From the NCBI RefSeq assembly GCF_000787775.1, contig NZ_BBPM01000009.1:60790-106479 (forward strand): 45,690 nucleotides of DNA, given 5' to 3'. The translations under genes were made by a program, and so were the position numbers. The notes beneath the pieces are model-generated. The model worked only from the letters and a program-made list of their open reading frames with translations, did not search any database and was not told the DNA's origin. The DNA is from Streptacidiphilus carbonis. Its GTDB lineage: Bacteria; Actinomycetota; Actinomycetes; Streptomycetales; Streptomycetaceae. This document shows, piece after piece, positions 1 through 6,900 of this stretch. How positions within the stretch are numbered: the first letter of the stretch is position 1; the number at the start of each line of letters is the position of its first letter.

Positions 1-348
1 GTCCGTGGGGGCGGGGTGGGCGGCCAGGGCCGCATCCAGATCGGGGTACCAGCGGATGGCGGGGTCGCCCTGGCGCGGCGGCAGCGGGGTCCGGTCCGCG
101 GGCAGTCCGGCCAGTTCGAGTGAGCGCCCCTGTTCGGCCAGTCTCCAGGCGGCGGCGACCACGGTGTCGTGGCCCCAGGGGGACCATCCCTGCAAAGCGG
201 ACAGGTCCACGATCAGGACCCCCTCGCCGCGGGCCAGGGCCCAGCCGACCGCCCCGGAGAAGCGGGCGGCGGCCTCGCCGCCCAGGTATCCGGACAGCGA
301 CAGGACCCCCACGCCGGGTCGCTTTTCGTAGTGCCACTGGATGGTCAT
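1..348 (-). CDS. STAS-domain protein (anti-anti-sigma-like), 3' end beyond window
   Basis: The reverse strand is open from an ATG at 348 to the window edge (116 codons, no stop), beginning MTIQWHYEKRPGVGVLSLSG. The order of a beta strand (VGVLSLSGYLG), a helix, a second strand with a central Asp (GVLIVDLSALQGW), and a late segment (SLELAGLP) fits a STAS domain like that of anti-sigma-factor antagonists. The canonical phosphorylatable Ser context is not clear: the loop after the second strand reads LSALQGWSPWG, so the fold is better supported than partner switching. No strong Shine-Dalgarno precedes the ATG. It lies 51 bp downstream of the small membrane protein gene on the same strand and may be the last gene of that leftward operon. 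The C-terminus is missing. Confidence 0.7.
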   Translation of the reverse strand, partial: MTIQWHYEKRPGVGVLSLSGYLGGEAAARFSGAVGWALARGEGVLIVDLSALQGWSPWGHDTVVAAAWRLAEQGRSLELAGLPADRTPLPPRQGDPAIRWYPDLDAALAAHPAPTD

Positions 349-399
349 CCGCTTTGAGTTCTTCGCAGGAAGGAATTGAGGTGCAGGTCTGAGGGCCGG

Positions 400-699
400 T
401 CAGTGGTTGCGGCCGCCGAAGTAGAACAGCAGCATCACGAAGGCGGCGAAGACGTGGAAGCCGACGACGTAGATGAACGCCCGGATCCACACGCCCCGGT
501 TGGCGCGCCGCCCGCCGCCCTCACTGCCGTCGTCGGCGTCCTGCCGGGCTGCCTCGGCTTCGGCGGCGGCAGCGATCGCTGCCAGGACCGTGGCGGCGTC
601 CGGTGGCGGGACGACGGCGCGGACGCGCCTGGTGGCTTTGGTCGGGCTCCCGCCGACCGACTCGGGGGCCGTTTCCGCCGTGTCAATGGGGTCGGTCAT
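400..699 (-). CDS. Small single-helix membrane protein (DUF6126-like)
   Basis: 99 residues. The first 75 are hydrophilic, Ala/Glu-rich and probably disordered (MTDPIDTAETAPESVGG). The C-terminus is one transmembrane helix, WIRAFIYVVGFHVFAAFVML, ending FYFGGRNH. This tail matches my memory of the actinobacterial DUF6126 family, which I cannot verify here. The likely topology is N-in with a short outside tail. Its start overlaps the 3' end of the upstream 67-aa gene by 17 bp, so the two are probably cotranslated. No enzymatic residue is recognisable and the function is unknown. Confidence 0.72.
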   Translation of the reverse strand: MTDPIDTAETAPESVGGSPTKATRRVRAVVPPPDAATVLAAIAAAAEAEAARQDADDGSEGGGRRANRGVWIRAFIYVVGFHVFAAFVMLLFYFGGRNH

Positions 700-886
700 G
701 GTTGCGGGTCTCCTTCCGGTGCGTACCTGGCCCCTCAGGGCCCGGGGTCGGGGTGTGGGGGCGGATGTGCAGGCGCCCGCCGGTCGTTTCGGCCCTGGCC
801 AGCAAGGCGGTGACTCCGGCCGCGTCGGTCACGGTGCGCACCGGGATGTCGTGGCCGGGCTGGTGCTGGGTGACCTCGAAGCGCAC
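683..886 (-). CDS. Conserved small hypothetical protein (67 aa)
   Basis: GTG start at 886 (V-RFEVTQHQPGHDIPVRTVT), chosen because a GAGGAG Shine-Dalgarno lies 6 nt upstream (893-898) and the longer upstream frame is low-complexity. The first 45 residues form a compact alpha/beta piece (strand, then DAAGVTALLARAETTGGRLHIRP). The tail is Pro/His/Arg-rich and disordered. No domain is recognised. The gene lies between the 74-aa gene and the membrane-protein gene on the same strand, overlapping the latter by 17 bp, which supports one leftward operon. Confidence 0.55.
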   Translation of the reverse strand: MRFEVTQHQPGHDIPVRTVTDAAGVTALLARAETTGGRLHIRPHTPTPGPEGPGTHRKETRNHDRPH

Positions 887-917
887 GGGCGTCTCCTCGG
901 ATCGTGGTGGACAGGGC

Positions 918-1142
918 TCAGTCGGGGGTGCGGGGCAGGGCTGCGTGGATCGTCTTGCCGGGGCCGGTGAAGTTCGGTTGCAGGTCCAGGTGGCGGCCGC
1001 ACTCGTGCACCAGGTTCGCCACTGCCCGCAGCCCGCTGGGAGCGCTCGGCTGGGCGATCGGCACATGCTGCAGCACCACCCGCGCGGAGCCCGGCGCCGG
1101 CGCGCCGGCCGCGGCCCGGTGCGGACGTCGGGGGCGCGTCAC
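918..1142 (-). CDS. Small hypothetical protein (74 aa)
   Basis: GTG start at 1142, with a GGGACGG-like Shine-Dalgarno upstream. The N-terminal 20 residues are Arg/Pro/Ala-rich. The rest looks folded: RVVLQHVPIAQPSAPSGLRA, then LVHECGRHLDLQPNFTGPGK and TIHAALPRTPD. The segment with GRHLDLQP and FTGPGKTIH reads like a conserved core rather than random GC-rich translation, but I do not recognise the family. It sits 37 bp downstream of arsR and 31 bp upstream of the 67-aa gene, all leftward. Confidence 0.45.
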   Translation of the reverse strand: MTRPRRPHRAAAGAPAPGSARVVLQHVPIAQPSAPSGLRAVANLVHECGRHLDLQPNFTGPGKTIHAALPRTPD

Positions 1143-1179
1143 CGGACCGTCCCTGCCGACACCGCTGTGTTCTGCGAGC

Positions 1180-1539
1180 TCATGCGCTCTTTGCCACCGC
1201 GTCCCGGTCGGCTTCCTGCAGTTCGGCCAGCAGGTCCTGCTGGCCTGCGAGCAGCTCGGTCAGGATCCGTCGGGCCGCCCGCATCAGGTCCGCCACATCC
1301 CCGCCGGCCAGGGCGTAGACCACGGTGTCGCCCTCACGGGTGGCCGTCACGATGCCCGAACGCCGCAGCACCGCCAGCTGCTGGGACAGGTTGGAGCGCT
1401 CCACCTCGATCTGCGCGAGCAGGTCGCGTACCGGCATGGGCCCGTCCTGCAGAAGCTCCAGCACCCGGATCCGAACCGGATGCCCCAGCATGCGGAAGAA
1501 CTCCGCCTTCGCCTGATACAGCGGAACCGGTGCCACCAT
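1180..1539 (-). CDS. ArsR/SmtB-family winged-helix repressor
   Basis: 119 residues from the ATG at 1539; a GTG three codons upstream (1548) is the alternative. The ATG is preferred because it overlaps the upstream stop codon (TGATG), giving translational coupling, and has a GGAG about 8 nt upstream. The sequence has the ArsR pattern: EFFRMLGHPVRIRVLELLQD (alpha1-2), then VRDLLAQIEVERSNLSQQLA (HTH) and RRSGIVTATREGDTVVYAL (wing). No CxC metal site is present, so it probably senses something other than As/Cd via that motif. The C-terminal helix (ILTELLAGQQDLLAELQEAD) should dimerise. In streptomycetes, close relatives often sit beside sulfate-type transporters; none is seen here. Confidence 0.88.
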   Translation of the reverse strand: MVAPVPLYQAKAEFFRMLGHPVRIRVLELLQDGPMPVRDLLAQIEVERSNLSQQLAVLRRSGIVTATREGDTVVYALAGGDVADLMRAARRILTELLAGQQDLLAELQEADRDAVAKSA

Positions 1540-1739
1540 CAACCCCACTCCTGCTCGATCGCCACGTCCGTCTGCTCTGCGGGCACATCCACACCCTGCT
1601 GCCGTGCCGCCCGCAGTGCGTCCTCCAACTCGTCGACCGCCAGCGACACCGCGGCGGGATCATGGGCGGCAACCGCCGCCACCACCCCGGCCCGGGCCGT
1701 GCGCACCCTTTGAACGAGCGCACTCATGGACACGTCCAT
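1539..1739 (-). CDS. Small helical protein (66 aa), first gene of the arsR operon
   Basis: ATG at 1739 (MDVSMSALVQRVRTARAGVV) chosen for the GGGAGGTG Shine-Dalgarno about 8 nt upstream; the frame stays open upstream but without a ribosome site. The product is almost entirely helical with heptad-like Ala/Val/Leu spacing and an acidic C-terminus (VAIEQEWG). Its stop overlaps the arsR start. A perfect 14-bp palindrome at 1784-1797 lies 45 bp upstream, so this is probably the promoter-proximal gene under ArsR control. No known family recognised; it might be a binding partner of the repressor. Confidence 0.6.
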   Translation of the reverse strand: MDVSMSALVQRVRTARAGVVAAVAAHDPAAVSLAVDELEDALRAARQQGVDVPAEQTDVAIEQEWG

Positions 1740-1783
1740 CCCAGCACCTCCCGCCGATCCCACAGATCCAGCATGTAGCAACA

Positions 1784-1797
1784 TGAAGAATTCTTCA
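1784..1797. promoter_or_regulatory. Perfect palindrome, probable ArsR operator
   Basis: TGAAGAATTCTTCA is a perfect 14-bp palindrome in an AT-rich patch of otherwise GC-rich DNA, 45 bp upstream of the first gene of the arsR operon. ArsR-family dimers bind short AT-rich inverted repeats overlapping their own promoters, so autoregulation is the likely role. It lies just outside the end of the convergent-side gene at 1801. Confidence 0.65.
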
Positions 1798-1800
1798 ATT

Positions 1801-2004
1801 CTACAGGGCGAGGAGTCCAAACCGGGCGGCGCACTCGGGCCACGCCTCCACTTGGCGGTCGCGCCACGGGCCGAGGATCTGATTGCGCGCCGCCTTGCGT
1901 TGCCATGGCTCGTCCGCCGGCCTCGACTGGTCCGGCGGGATCGACTCGGGCGCCCGGAGCGCAGACGGCGCGATGGCGTCGTCTGAGGCTTCGGGTGTCG
2001 TCAC
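1801..2004 (-). CDS. Small hypothetical protein coupled to exonuclease III (67 aa)
   Basis: GTG start at 2004 overlaps the exonuclease stop codon (GTGA at 2004-2001), a typical translational coupling signal. The product begins V-TTPEASDDAIAPSALRAPE, is Pro/Ala-rich and disordered for 35 residues, then has a charged, Trp-rich segment (PWQRKAARNQILGPWRDRQV) ending FGLLAL. Unknown function. The overlap and shared strand suggest it is made with the nuclease. Confidence 0.55.
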   Translation of the reverse strand: MTTPEASDDAIAPSALRAPESIPPDQSRPADEPWQRKAARNQILGPWRDRQVEAWPECAARFGLLAL

Positions 2005-2804
2005 AGCTCGAAATTCACGGTCACCGGGGCGTGGTCGGACCAGCGCTCGGGGTGGGTGGCGGCGCGTTCGACGTGGGCGGTGAGGGCTCGGGCGGCGAGG
2101 CCGGGGGTGGCCATCTGGTAGTCGATCCGCCAGCCGGTGTCGTTGTCGAAGGCCCGCCCGCGGTAGGACCACCAGGAGTACGGGCCGTCGACGTCCGGGT
2201 GCAGGCGGCGGACGGTGTCGACGTAGCCGGCCTCGTCGATGACGCGGGTCATCCAGGCGCGCTCCTCCGGGAGGAAGCCGGAGTTCTTCCTGTTGCTCCT
2301 CCAGTTCCTCAGGTCCGCCTCATGATGCGCGATGTTCCAGTCGCCGCAGACCAGGACCTCGCGGCCGCCCGCCGCGGTGCGCTCGCGCAGGGCCTTGAGG
2401 TGGTCCAGGAACTCGACCTGGAAGCGCTCCTTCTCCTCCTGGCGCGGAGTGCCCACCTCGCCGGAGGGGAGGTAGAGGCTGGCGACGGTCAGGCCGGGGA
2501 GGTCGATCTCGGCGTAGCGGCCGGTTCCGTCGAACTCGGCGGAGCCGAAGCCGATGCGGGAGTCCTGCGGTTCGGCGCGGGAGAGGACCGCGACGCCGGC
2601 CCGGCCCCTGGCGGCGGACGGCGCCCACAGCACGTGCCAGCCCTCGGGCTCGCGTACGTGCTCGGCCAACTGCGCGGGCTCGGCGCGGACCTCCTGCAGG
2701 CAGACCACGTCGGCCTCGGTCGCGGCCAGCCACTCGACATAGCCCTTGCCGGTGGCTGCGCGCAGGCCGTTGACGTTGGCCGTGGAGACGGTGAGCGTGC
2801 TCAT
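2001..2804 (-). CDS. xth: Exodeoxyribonuclease III / AP endonuclease
   Basis: 267 residues from the ATG at 2804 (MSTLTVSTANVNGLRAATGK); 15 further in-frame residues upstream look non-native. EEP-superfamily motifs are in order: the N-terminal Asn (TANVNGLR), metal-binding Glu (CLQEVRA), a central Tyr (ASLYLPSGE), the DxN pair (CGDWNIAHHE), and the C-terminal SDH (WSDHAPV). Length and motif order match XthA, which cleaves abasic sites and removes 3' blocking groups in base-excision repair. It lies 51 bp downstream of the phosphotransferase gene and overlaps the next small gene. Before the element inserted, it was probably part of the thioesterase-led operon. Confidence 0.95.
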   Translation of the reverse strand: MSTLTVSTANVNGLRAATGKGYVEWLAATEADVVCLQEVRAEPAQLAEHVREPEGWHVLWAPSAARGRAGVAVLSRAEPQDSRIGFGSAEFDGTGRYAEIDLPGLTVASLYLPSGEVGTPRQEEKERFQVEFLDHLKALRERTAAGGREVLVCGDWNIAHHEADLRNWRSNRKNSGFLPEERAWMTRVIDEAGYVDTVRRLHPDVDGPYSWWSYRGRAFDNDTGWRIDYQMATPGLAARALTAHVERAATHPERWSDHAPVTVNFEL

Positions 2805-2855
2805 GGTGCCGGTGTTCCCTGCTGGCTCGGGGTCGGAGGTCCGGTCCATTGTCCC

Positions 2856-3941
2856 CTACGGCTCGCACCGTCCAGCGCTGCGCGCCCAGTCGGCGACGAG
2901 CGTGAGCAGGCCGAGGCGCCGGTGCAGGGTCTCGGCGGGGGACCGGCGGTCGTAGGCGCGGGCCGTGCCGTCCTCGTCGAGGCGGCACAGCATCGCGGGG
3001 GCGAGCCAGCTGTACTTGGCCGCGCCGGTGGCGGCGACGGCGGTGCGGACGGCGGCCTCGGACCCGTGCCAGCCTCCGGCGCGCAGACCGCGCAGATAGG
3101 CCTCGGGGAGTTCGGCGGCGATCTCGGGCAGCAGGGAGGCGTCGATCAGACCGTCGGCGACCGAGTCCACGATCAGGTTGGAGATGTCCTCGCCGATCGC
3201 CCCGGCGCCGGTGAACGACCAGTCCAGCAGGACGGTCCGGTCGTCCGCCGCGATCAGGTTCATTGGCCAGAGGTCCAGGTGGCAGAGGGTCTGCGGGGCG
3301 GCTTCGGCGATCGTCAGCAGATGGCCGTGGTCGGCAGCGAGCGTGGCCAGCTCGGCGCGAAGTGGTGCGGGCCAGGCGGCGACGGCCTCCGGGCGCGACC
3401 AGTCGGCCCGGCAGCCGTCGCCGCCCGGTTGCGGTACGGCGGCCAGGTACTGGCGCAACCAGCGCTGGGAAAGCCAGGGCTGGTCGGGAGGCCGGGCCGC
3501 GCAGGCAGCCTGGGCGATGCCGAGGCGGTGGGCGAGATCCGCGAGTTCTGCGACGCCCCACTGCGGGCCCGGCGCACCCCGGACGTCCTCCAGCCAGAGC
3601 GTCAGCGCGCCGTCGGGGTGCTCCTCGGCGGCGATCAGGGCCGGGGCGCCGAGGCCCGCGTCGGCGTACACGGTGGCGGCGAACCCCGTGCTGTAGGCGA
3701 GGTACTCGCGGCGCCAGTGGTTCCAGTGCCGCGGATCGACGCTGGTGGACCAGCGGTCGGTGCCGCTGCCCGAGGGGGTGAGCCGCTTGCGGACGGCGCT
3801 GCCGTCCGGCCCCCGAACGCGATCGATGCCGGCTGTGGCCCTGTTGTTCTGATTGTGGGTCAGCGGGACTGTTGTGTAGGGGCCCGGGCCCAGCACGGCG
3901 GCAACGGCGGACGGGGGCGGGGCGGATGCCATCTGTCCCAC
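2856..3941 (-). CDS. APH-fold phosphotransferase / small-molecule kinase-like protein
   Basis: 361 residues from GTG 3941; an ATG at 3932 is an alternative. The protein-kinase-like APH fold is shown by the catalytic loop CHLDLWPMNLIA (HxDxxxxN) followed by the metal-binding LLDWSFTGAGAIGEDI about 12 residues on. The N-terminal lobe (residues 25-100) contains a Lys/Arg-rich nucleotide-binding region (SAVRKRLTPSG) but no clear Gly-rich loop. Substrate cannot be predicted: the family includes aminoglycoside, choline and maltose kinases. The thioesterase fragment ends 16 bp upstream, so this gene was in the operon that the element interrupted and may now lack its promoter. Confidence 0.85.
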   Translation of the reverse strand: MGQMASAPPPSAVAAVLGPGPYTTVPLTHNQNNRATAGIDRVRGPDGSAVRKRLTPSGSGTDRWSTSVDPRHWNHWRREYLAYSTGFAATVYADAGLGAPALIAAEEHPDGALTLWLEDVRGAPGPQWGVAELADLAHRLGIAQAACAARPPDQPWLSQRWLRQYLAAVPQPGGDGCRADWSRPEAVAAWPAPLRAELATLAADHGHLLTIAEAAPQTLCHLDLWPMNLIAADDRTVLLDWSFTGAGAIGEDISNLIVDSVADGLIDASLLPEIAAELPEAYLRGLRAGGWHGSEAAVRTAVAATGAAKYSWLAPAMLCRLDEDGTARAYDRRSPAETLHRRLGLLTLVADWARSAGRCEP

Positions 3942-3957
3942 GGTGTCTCAGGCCGCC

Positions 3958-4156
3958 TCAGGCCGGGGTGACGAAGAGGGTCTGGGCGGCGTGGCCGATC
4001 GTGGACTTCTCGTCGAGGAGCAGGGTGTGGGTGAGGCCGATGCCGGCCGGGTCGAGGGTGGTGCGGGAGCTGAGGCCGACCCAGTCGCCGACCGGGGGGC
4101 GGCGCAGATGTAGCGTCAGGTCGGCGTTGGTGTAGCGGTAGCGGGCCATGTCGAGC
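3958..4156 (-). pseudogene. C-terminal fragment of split thioesterase gene
   Basis: This is the last 66 codons of a thioesterase-family gene whose first 197 codons are at 13161-12569. Reading out of the element at the predicted crossover gives ELDMARYRYTNADLTLHLRR, then PPVGDWVGLSSRTTLDPAG and a stop at 3958, typical of the C-terminal hot-dog half in 4HBT_3/TesB-like thioesterases. Joining 13161-12569 to 4156-3958 gives 792 nt, exactly 264 codons, with the junction codon GAG intact. The fragment has no start or ribosome site of its own in the integrated state. Confidence 0.9.
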
Positions 4157-4181
4157 TCGCAACACATTCGCAGATGTAACC
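4134..4181. other. attL of the integrative element
   Basis: Hybrid site: the host half (thioesterase codons, ending CCATGTCGAGC) runs to the TC at 4157-4158, followed by the element arm 4159-4181 (GCAACACATTCG then CAGATGTAACC). The element arm is the inverted partner of 12546-12568. Rebuilding attB from the host halves gives an imperfect inverted repeat (8 of 12 positions symmetrical either side of TC), as expected for a large serine integrase. Confidence 0.85.
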
Positions 4182-4259
4182 CTAGGGATGGCAGCAATCA
4201 ATGCACCTACCAGGGCATATGTCGTTCGGTCTGGGCCGGACCGGCTCTCAGCCGCGTCC

Positions 4260-4724
4260 TCAGACCTGGGATCGATAGAAGATCTTCCCCTCGTGGGGCA
4301 CCACGCCGAGTGCTTCGTAGAGGGCTACGGCTGCTGGGTTGTCGCGGTCGGCCGTCCACTCGACGCGTGAGCAGCCTGCGGACCGTGCCTCTCCGTTCAC
4401 GGCCGTCATCAGCTCCCGTGCGACGCCGCGTAGACGGTGCGCCTCCCGCACGTACAGCTCCTTGAGGTAGAGGCTCGTCTCTGCCCCTGCGGCAGGCCAC
4501 AGGAAGCACACGGAGGCCAGACCGACCACCTGTGCGCCGTCGCGGGCGAGCAGCACGGTAGCGGCTGGTTGCGGGCCGAACAGGGCATCGCGTACCTGCT
4601 TGACGTCGGGAACCAGGTAGGTGCCGCCGTAGTAGCGTTCGATCTCGCCGAGCATCTGCGCGATGGTCTCCGCGTCGCCTTCGGTCGCTTGCTCGATGGT
4701 CAGCCCCACGGGGGCCCCTTTCAT
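4260..4724 (-). CDS. GNAT-family N-acetyltransferase (element cargo)
   Basis: 154 residues beginning MKGAPVGLTIEQATEGDAET. The GNAT core is clear: LYLKELYVREAHRLRGVARE (beta4 and the acetyl-CoA loop R-x-x-G-x-A), then a helix and EWTADRDNPAAVALYEALG, the classic beta5-alpha4 NxxAxxLYxxxG. The acceptor is unknown (small amine, antibiotic or protein N-terminus). Its ATG overlaps the XRE stop (ATGA at 4724-4721), so regulator and enzyme are cotranslated. It is the last gene before attL; in the excised circle the same transcript would run across attP into int. Confidence 0.88.
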   Translation of the reverse strand: MKGAPVGLTIEQATEGDAETIAQMLGEIERYYGGTYLVPDVKQVRDALFGPQPAATVLLARDGAQVVGLASVCFLWPAAGAETSLYLKELYVREAHRLRGVARELMTAVNGEARSAGCSRVEWTADRDNPAAVALYEALGVVPHEGKIFYRSQV

Positions 4725-5893
4725 CCGGCCGAGGGCAGCGCCAGCACGTTCCGCAGGTTCTGCACCTCGGGTAGCTGTGTACCCGTCCCGGTCACGCTAT
4801 CTGCAAGATCACGCGCACGGTAGAGGATCAACGCGCTGCGGTATTCGACCGGCAGGGCCAGCACGCTGTCTGTCGCGAGTTGCACCCCGGCTGCGGCGTC
4901 GCCGTCCCAGGACAGGCAGGCGGCTCTGTCGAGAAGGATCAGGGTGCGGTCGGTGCGGTTCTCTTCGGGATACAGGTCCAGCGCTCGCTGTTGCTGCTCC
5001 CATGCCCGCTCGCTCTCGTGGAGCGATGTCCACGCGTTGCCTGAGTGGAAGGCAAGTTGCGCCTCGTCGTAGCCGAGAGCGGACGGCTGACGATCTTCTG
5101 GCGACAGGCGGAGGATGGCTCTCTCGGCTCGGCCGAGTGCGCTTTCGGCTTCGTCCCGACGGCCAGCCAAGGCATGGGCTCTGGCCTCCAATGGAGCGGC
5201 GAGAGCATCGGCCACGCAGGGGAGGCCGCCTGCAAGTTGCTGGGCGCGTACAGCCAGTTCAACGGCTCCGTCCCGATCTCCACCGTAGTAGAGCTGGTAG
5301 GACTCCTGGGCGTAGATCCATGCCAGGGTGGGCCGGTCCTCGGCTTGGGTGGCTGCTGCCCGTCCGGTGCGCCACCAGTCGCGTGCCCCTGGGTCGTCGA
5401 GCTTCAGCAAGGTGAGCGCCACCAGGCCGGAGAGGCAGGCGCACGCAGCCAGGAGCGCCTTGCGTGTGCTCGGCGGGTGGCGGTGGTTCAGCAGCGTTCG
5501 TAAGTCGCGGAAGTCTGCTAACAGGTCGGCGAGAAGCTCCCGCTCGGGGCGGTACCGGGTCGCGCGGCCGTGTCGGGCAACGGTGAACTGCCACTCGTCC
5601 AAGGAAGCTGATGTCATCGGCCCCGCTGCCAGCTGATCGGCGAATCCCGCCTGAAGGGCTGCGGCCTGCGCGGTCAACGACGCGCCTGGTGGGTGCGCGG
5701 CGAGGGTGATCAACAGGCCGTGGCAAGCGAGCGCTTCGTCAAGTGCCTTTGCTGTAGCGGCAGTTGGATGCCGCTTGCCGTTCTCAAGATCGGACACGAC
5801 GGTCTTGCCGCAGTTGGCCAGCCGGGCAACATCGCGTATCGACAGGGTTCCGCGTAGGCGTCGCAGGGCCTGCCCGAATGTCTCCTCGTCCAT
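4721..5893 (-). CDS. XRE-family regulator with TPR-like C-terminal domain
   Basis: 390 residues from the ATG at 5893 (MDEETFGQALRRLRGTLSIR). The open frame extends upstream to 6367, but that stretch is antisense to the divergent gene and not protein-like. Residues 5-60 form a lambda-repressor-type HTH (SIRDVARLANCGKTVVSDLE, then NGKRHPTAATAKALDEALA). The remaining 300 residues are Ala/Leu-rich helical repeats (LAWIYAQESYQLYYGGDRDG and similar), as in peptide- or ligand-sensing XRE-TPR regulators of streptomycetes. Upstream at 5907-5947 are four copies of an 8-bp motif in nested inverted order, so it probably represses itself, the GNAT gene and the divergent gene at 6035. Confidence 0.88.
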   Translation of the reverse strand: MDEETFGQALRRLRGTLSIRDVARLANCGKTVVSDLENGKRHPTAATAKALDEALACHGLLITLAAHPPGASLTAQAAALQAGFADQLAAGPMTSASLDEWQFTVARHGRATRYRPERELLADLLADFRDLRTLLNHRHPPSTRKALLAACACLSGLVALTLLKLDDPGARDWWRTGRAAATQAEDRPTLAWIYAQESYQLYYGGDRDGAVELAVRAQQLAGGLPCVADALAAPLEARAHALAGRRDEAESALGRAERAILRLSPEDRQPSALGYDEAQLAFHSGNAWTSLHESERAWEQQQRALDLYPEENRTDRTLILLDRAACLSWDGDAAAGVQLATDSVLALPVEYRSALILYRARDLADSVTGTGTQLPEVQNLRNVLALPSAG

Positions 5894-5906
5894 GGAAAGC
5901 CCCCCG

Positions 5907-5947
5907 GTGTCCGCGCTGTCCGCAGCAGAGCGGACAGGGGCGGACAC
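5907..5947. promoter_or_regulatory. Nested inverted repeats, probable operator of the element's XRE regulator
   Basis: Outer arms GTGTCCGC (5907-5914) and GCGGACAC (5940-5947) enclose inner arms CTGTCCGC (5916-5923) and GCGGACAG (5930-5937), all perfect complements. That is four near-identical half-sites, TGTCCGC or its complement, within 41 bp between two divergent genes. The position, 14 bp upstream of the xre start, fits autorepression with cooperative binding of two dimers. A 5' hairpin in the xre mRNA is the alternative reading. Confidence 0.7.
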
Positions 5948-6034
5948 GAGTCCTATACCGCTGGCAGCTCCGTACATCGAGGCTACTCGTATCACAGCAT
6001 TTCCGGTCAGCCGATCACGAGAGGCGTCACTCCG

Positions 6035-6451
6035 ATGACTCAACAGTCTCCGTTGCCAACCGAAGTCCACTGGGACCGTGCGGCGTTGCGCTGGCGAGTC
6101 ACCATCAACGGCGAACCGATGCTCGGCGACGACGGGAAACCGCTTGGGTGGGGCCGGTTCAACGATGCCTACGACGTGATGTCGATGGCCAAGGCGGGCA
6201 CGCCGGAGAGTGCGATGGCTGTTCAGCGTCCGCCGGACCCGGAGATCGGCACGTGCGTGGTGGACACCCGCACCGAGCGCACGGCCGTGGTGACGGACGT
6301 CCGGGACGGCCGGTTGTACCTGCGTCCTCCGGGGTGGGGTGAGGAGTGGGAGGCCATGCCTGCGCATGTGCGTCTTGCGACGGAGCCGGAGCGGCTGTCT
6401 TCCCGCTTGGCGGAGCAGAACCTCAGGAGCCGGATGCGGGGAGTGTCATGA
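6035..6451 (+). CDS. Hypothetical element protein (138 aa)
   Basis: Begins MTQQSPLPTEVHWDRAALRW, with GAGAGG upstream of the ATG. It appears as a two-part protein: residues 8-60 resemble a small binding domain (DRAALRWRVTINGEPMLGDD, then WGRFNDAYDVMSMAK), and residues 72-120 a beta-rich module (IGTCVVDTRTERTAVVTDVR, then LYLRPPGWGEEWEAMPAHVR). This second module resembles SH3-like modules in many small streptomycete proteins, but I cannot assign a family. It is transcribed divergently from xre and overlaps the next gene by ATGA, so it is probably controlled by the XRE operator. Confidence 0.7.
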   Translation: MTQQSPLPTEVHWDRAALRWRVTINGEPMLGDDGKPLGWGRFNDAYDVMSMAKAGTPESAMAVQRPPDPEIGTCVVDTRTERTAVVTDVRDGRLYLRPPGWGEEWEAMPAHVRLATEPERLSSRLAEQNLRSRMRGVS

Positions 6452-6630
6452 CGGCGCGTGCTTCAGCTGCCGCCATGCGGATTGCGGCGCGGGGCTCAGT
6501 GTTCCGCTGCGGGTACTGCCGGGGGTGGGTGCGAGTGACTGCGGGGCGGGTGGCGACCGTGCGCAATGAGGTGCGCTTCGTCCACGCCTGGCACCCGATA
6601 CGCCCCGGTGAGGGGCGGCTGATCCGCTGA
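6448..6630 (+). CDS. Small hypothetical element protein with one CxxC (60 aa)
   Basis: Starts at the ATG of the ATGA overlap with the 138-aa gene (6448-6451). It contains one CxxC (GSVFRCGYCRGWVRV) in a strand context like half of a zinc ribbon, then RNEVRFVHAWHPIRPGEGRL. With only two Cys, metal binding would need His partners or dimerisation. The coupling suggests a joint function with the upstream protein. No family recognised. Confidence 0.6.
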   Translation: MTARASAAAMRIAARGSVFRCGYCRGWVRVTAGRVATVRNEVRFVHAWHPIRPGEGRLIR

Positions 6631-6745
6631 GACTCCCGCGCGGGGCGGGAACAGAGCCTCTGCCTCGCGCGGGTCAACGTCCCCGGTCTCGGTCCTCCCG
6701 TCTGGGGTCGGGGACCTGTACGTCGATCAACAACCGAATGAGGTG

Positions 6746-6786
6746 CCGGACCACCCCCGACCTTGACGGGAGAGAGGGTGGTCCGG
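6746..6786. terminator. Hairpin, probable terminator after the 60-aa gene
   Basis: Perfect 11-bp arms CCGGACCACCC (6746-6756) and GGGTGGTCCGG (6776-6786) flank a 19-nt loop. No U-tract follows, as is usual in high-GC actinobacteria. It sits 116 bp beyond the stop at 6630 and before the gene at 6901, so it may end the XRE-controlled transcript. It could instead be a protein-binding site. The rest of 6631-6900 holds no convincing gene. Confidence 0.55.
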
Positions 6787-6900
6787 TGGGTGTTAACCCG
6801 GTGCCAATGGTACCCGGGTGCGCACGCATGTTCGTAGGCATCCCGCTTCCCAACGGCACCGTGACGGATGGTCTGATGCCTGGAAGGGGCTGGTACGGCA

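Noticed and set aside
1905-3971. Long plus-strand frame opposite xth and the phosphotransferase gene
   Set aside because: Antisense shadow of two genes with intact motifs; composition is dominated by Gly, Ala, Val and Arg without any domain.
5894-6367. N-terminal extension of the XRE regulator frame
   Set aside because: It is antisense to the 138-aa gene and contains the operator repeats. The HTH starts properly at the ATG at 5893.
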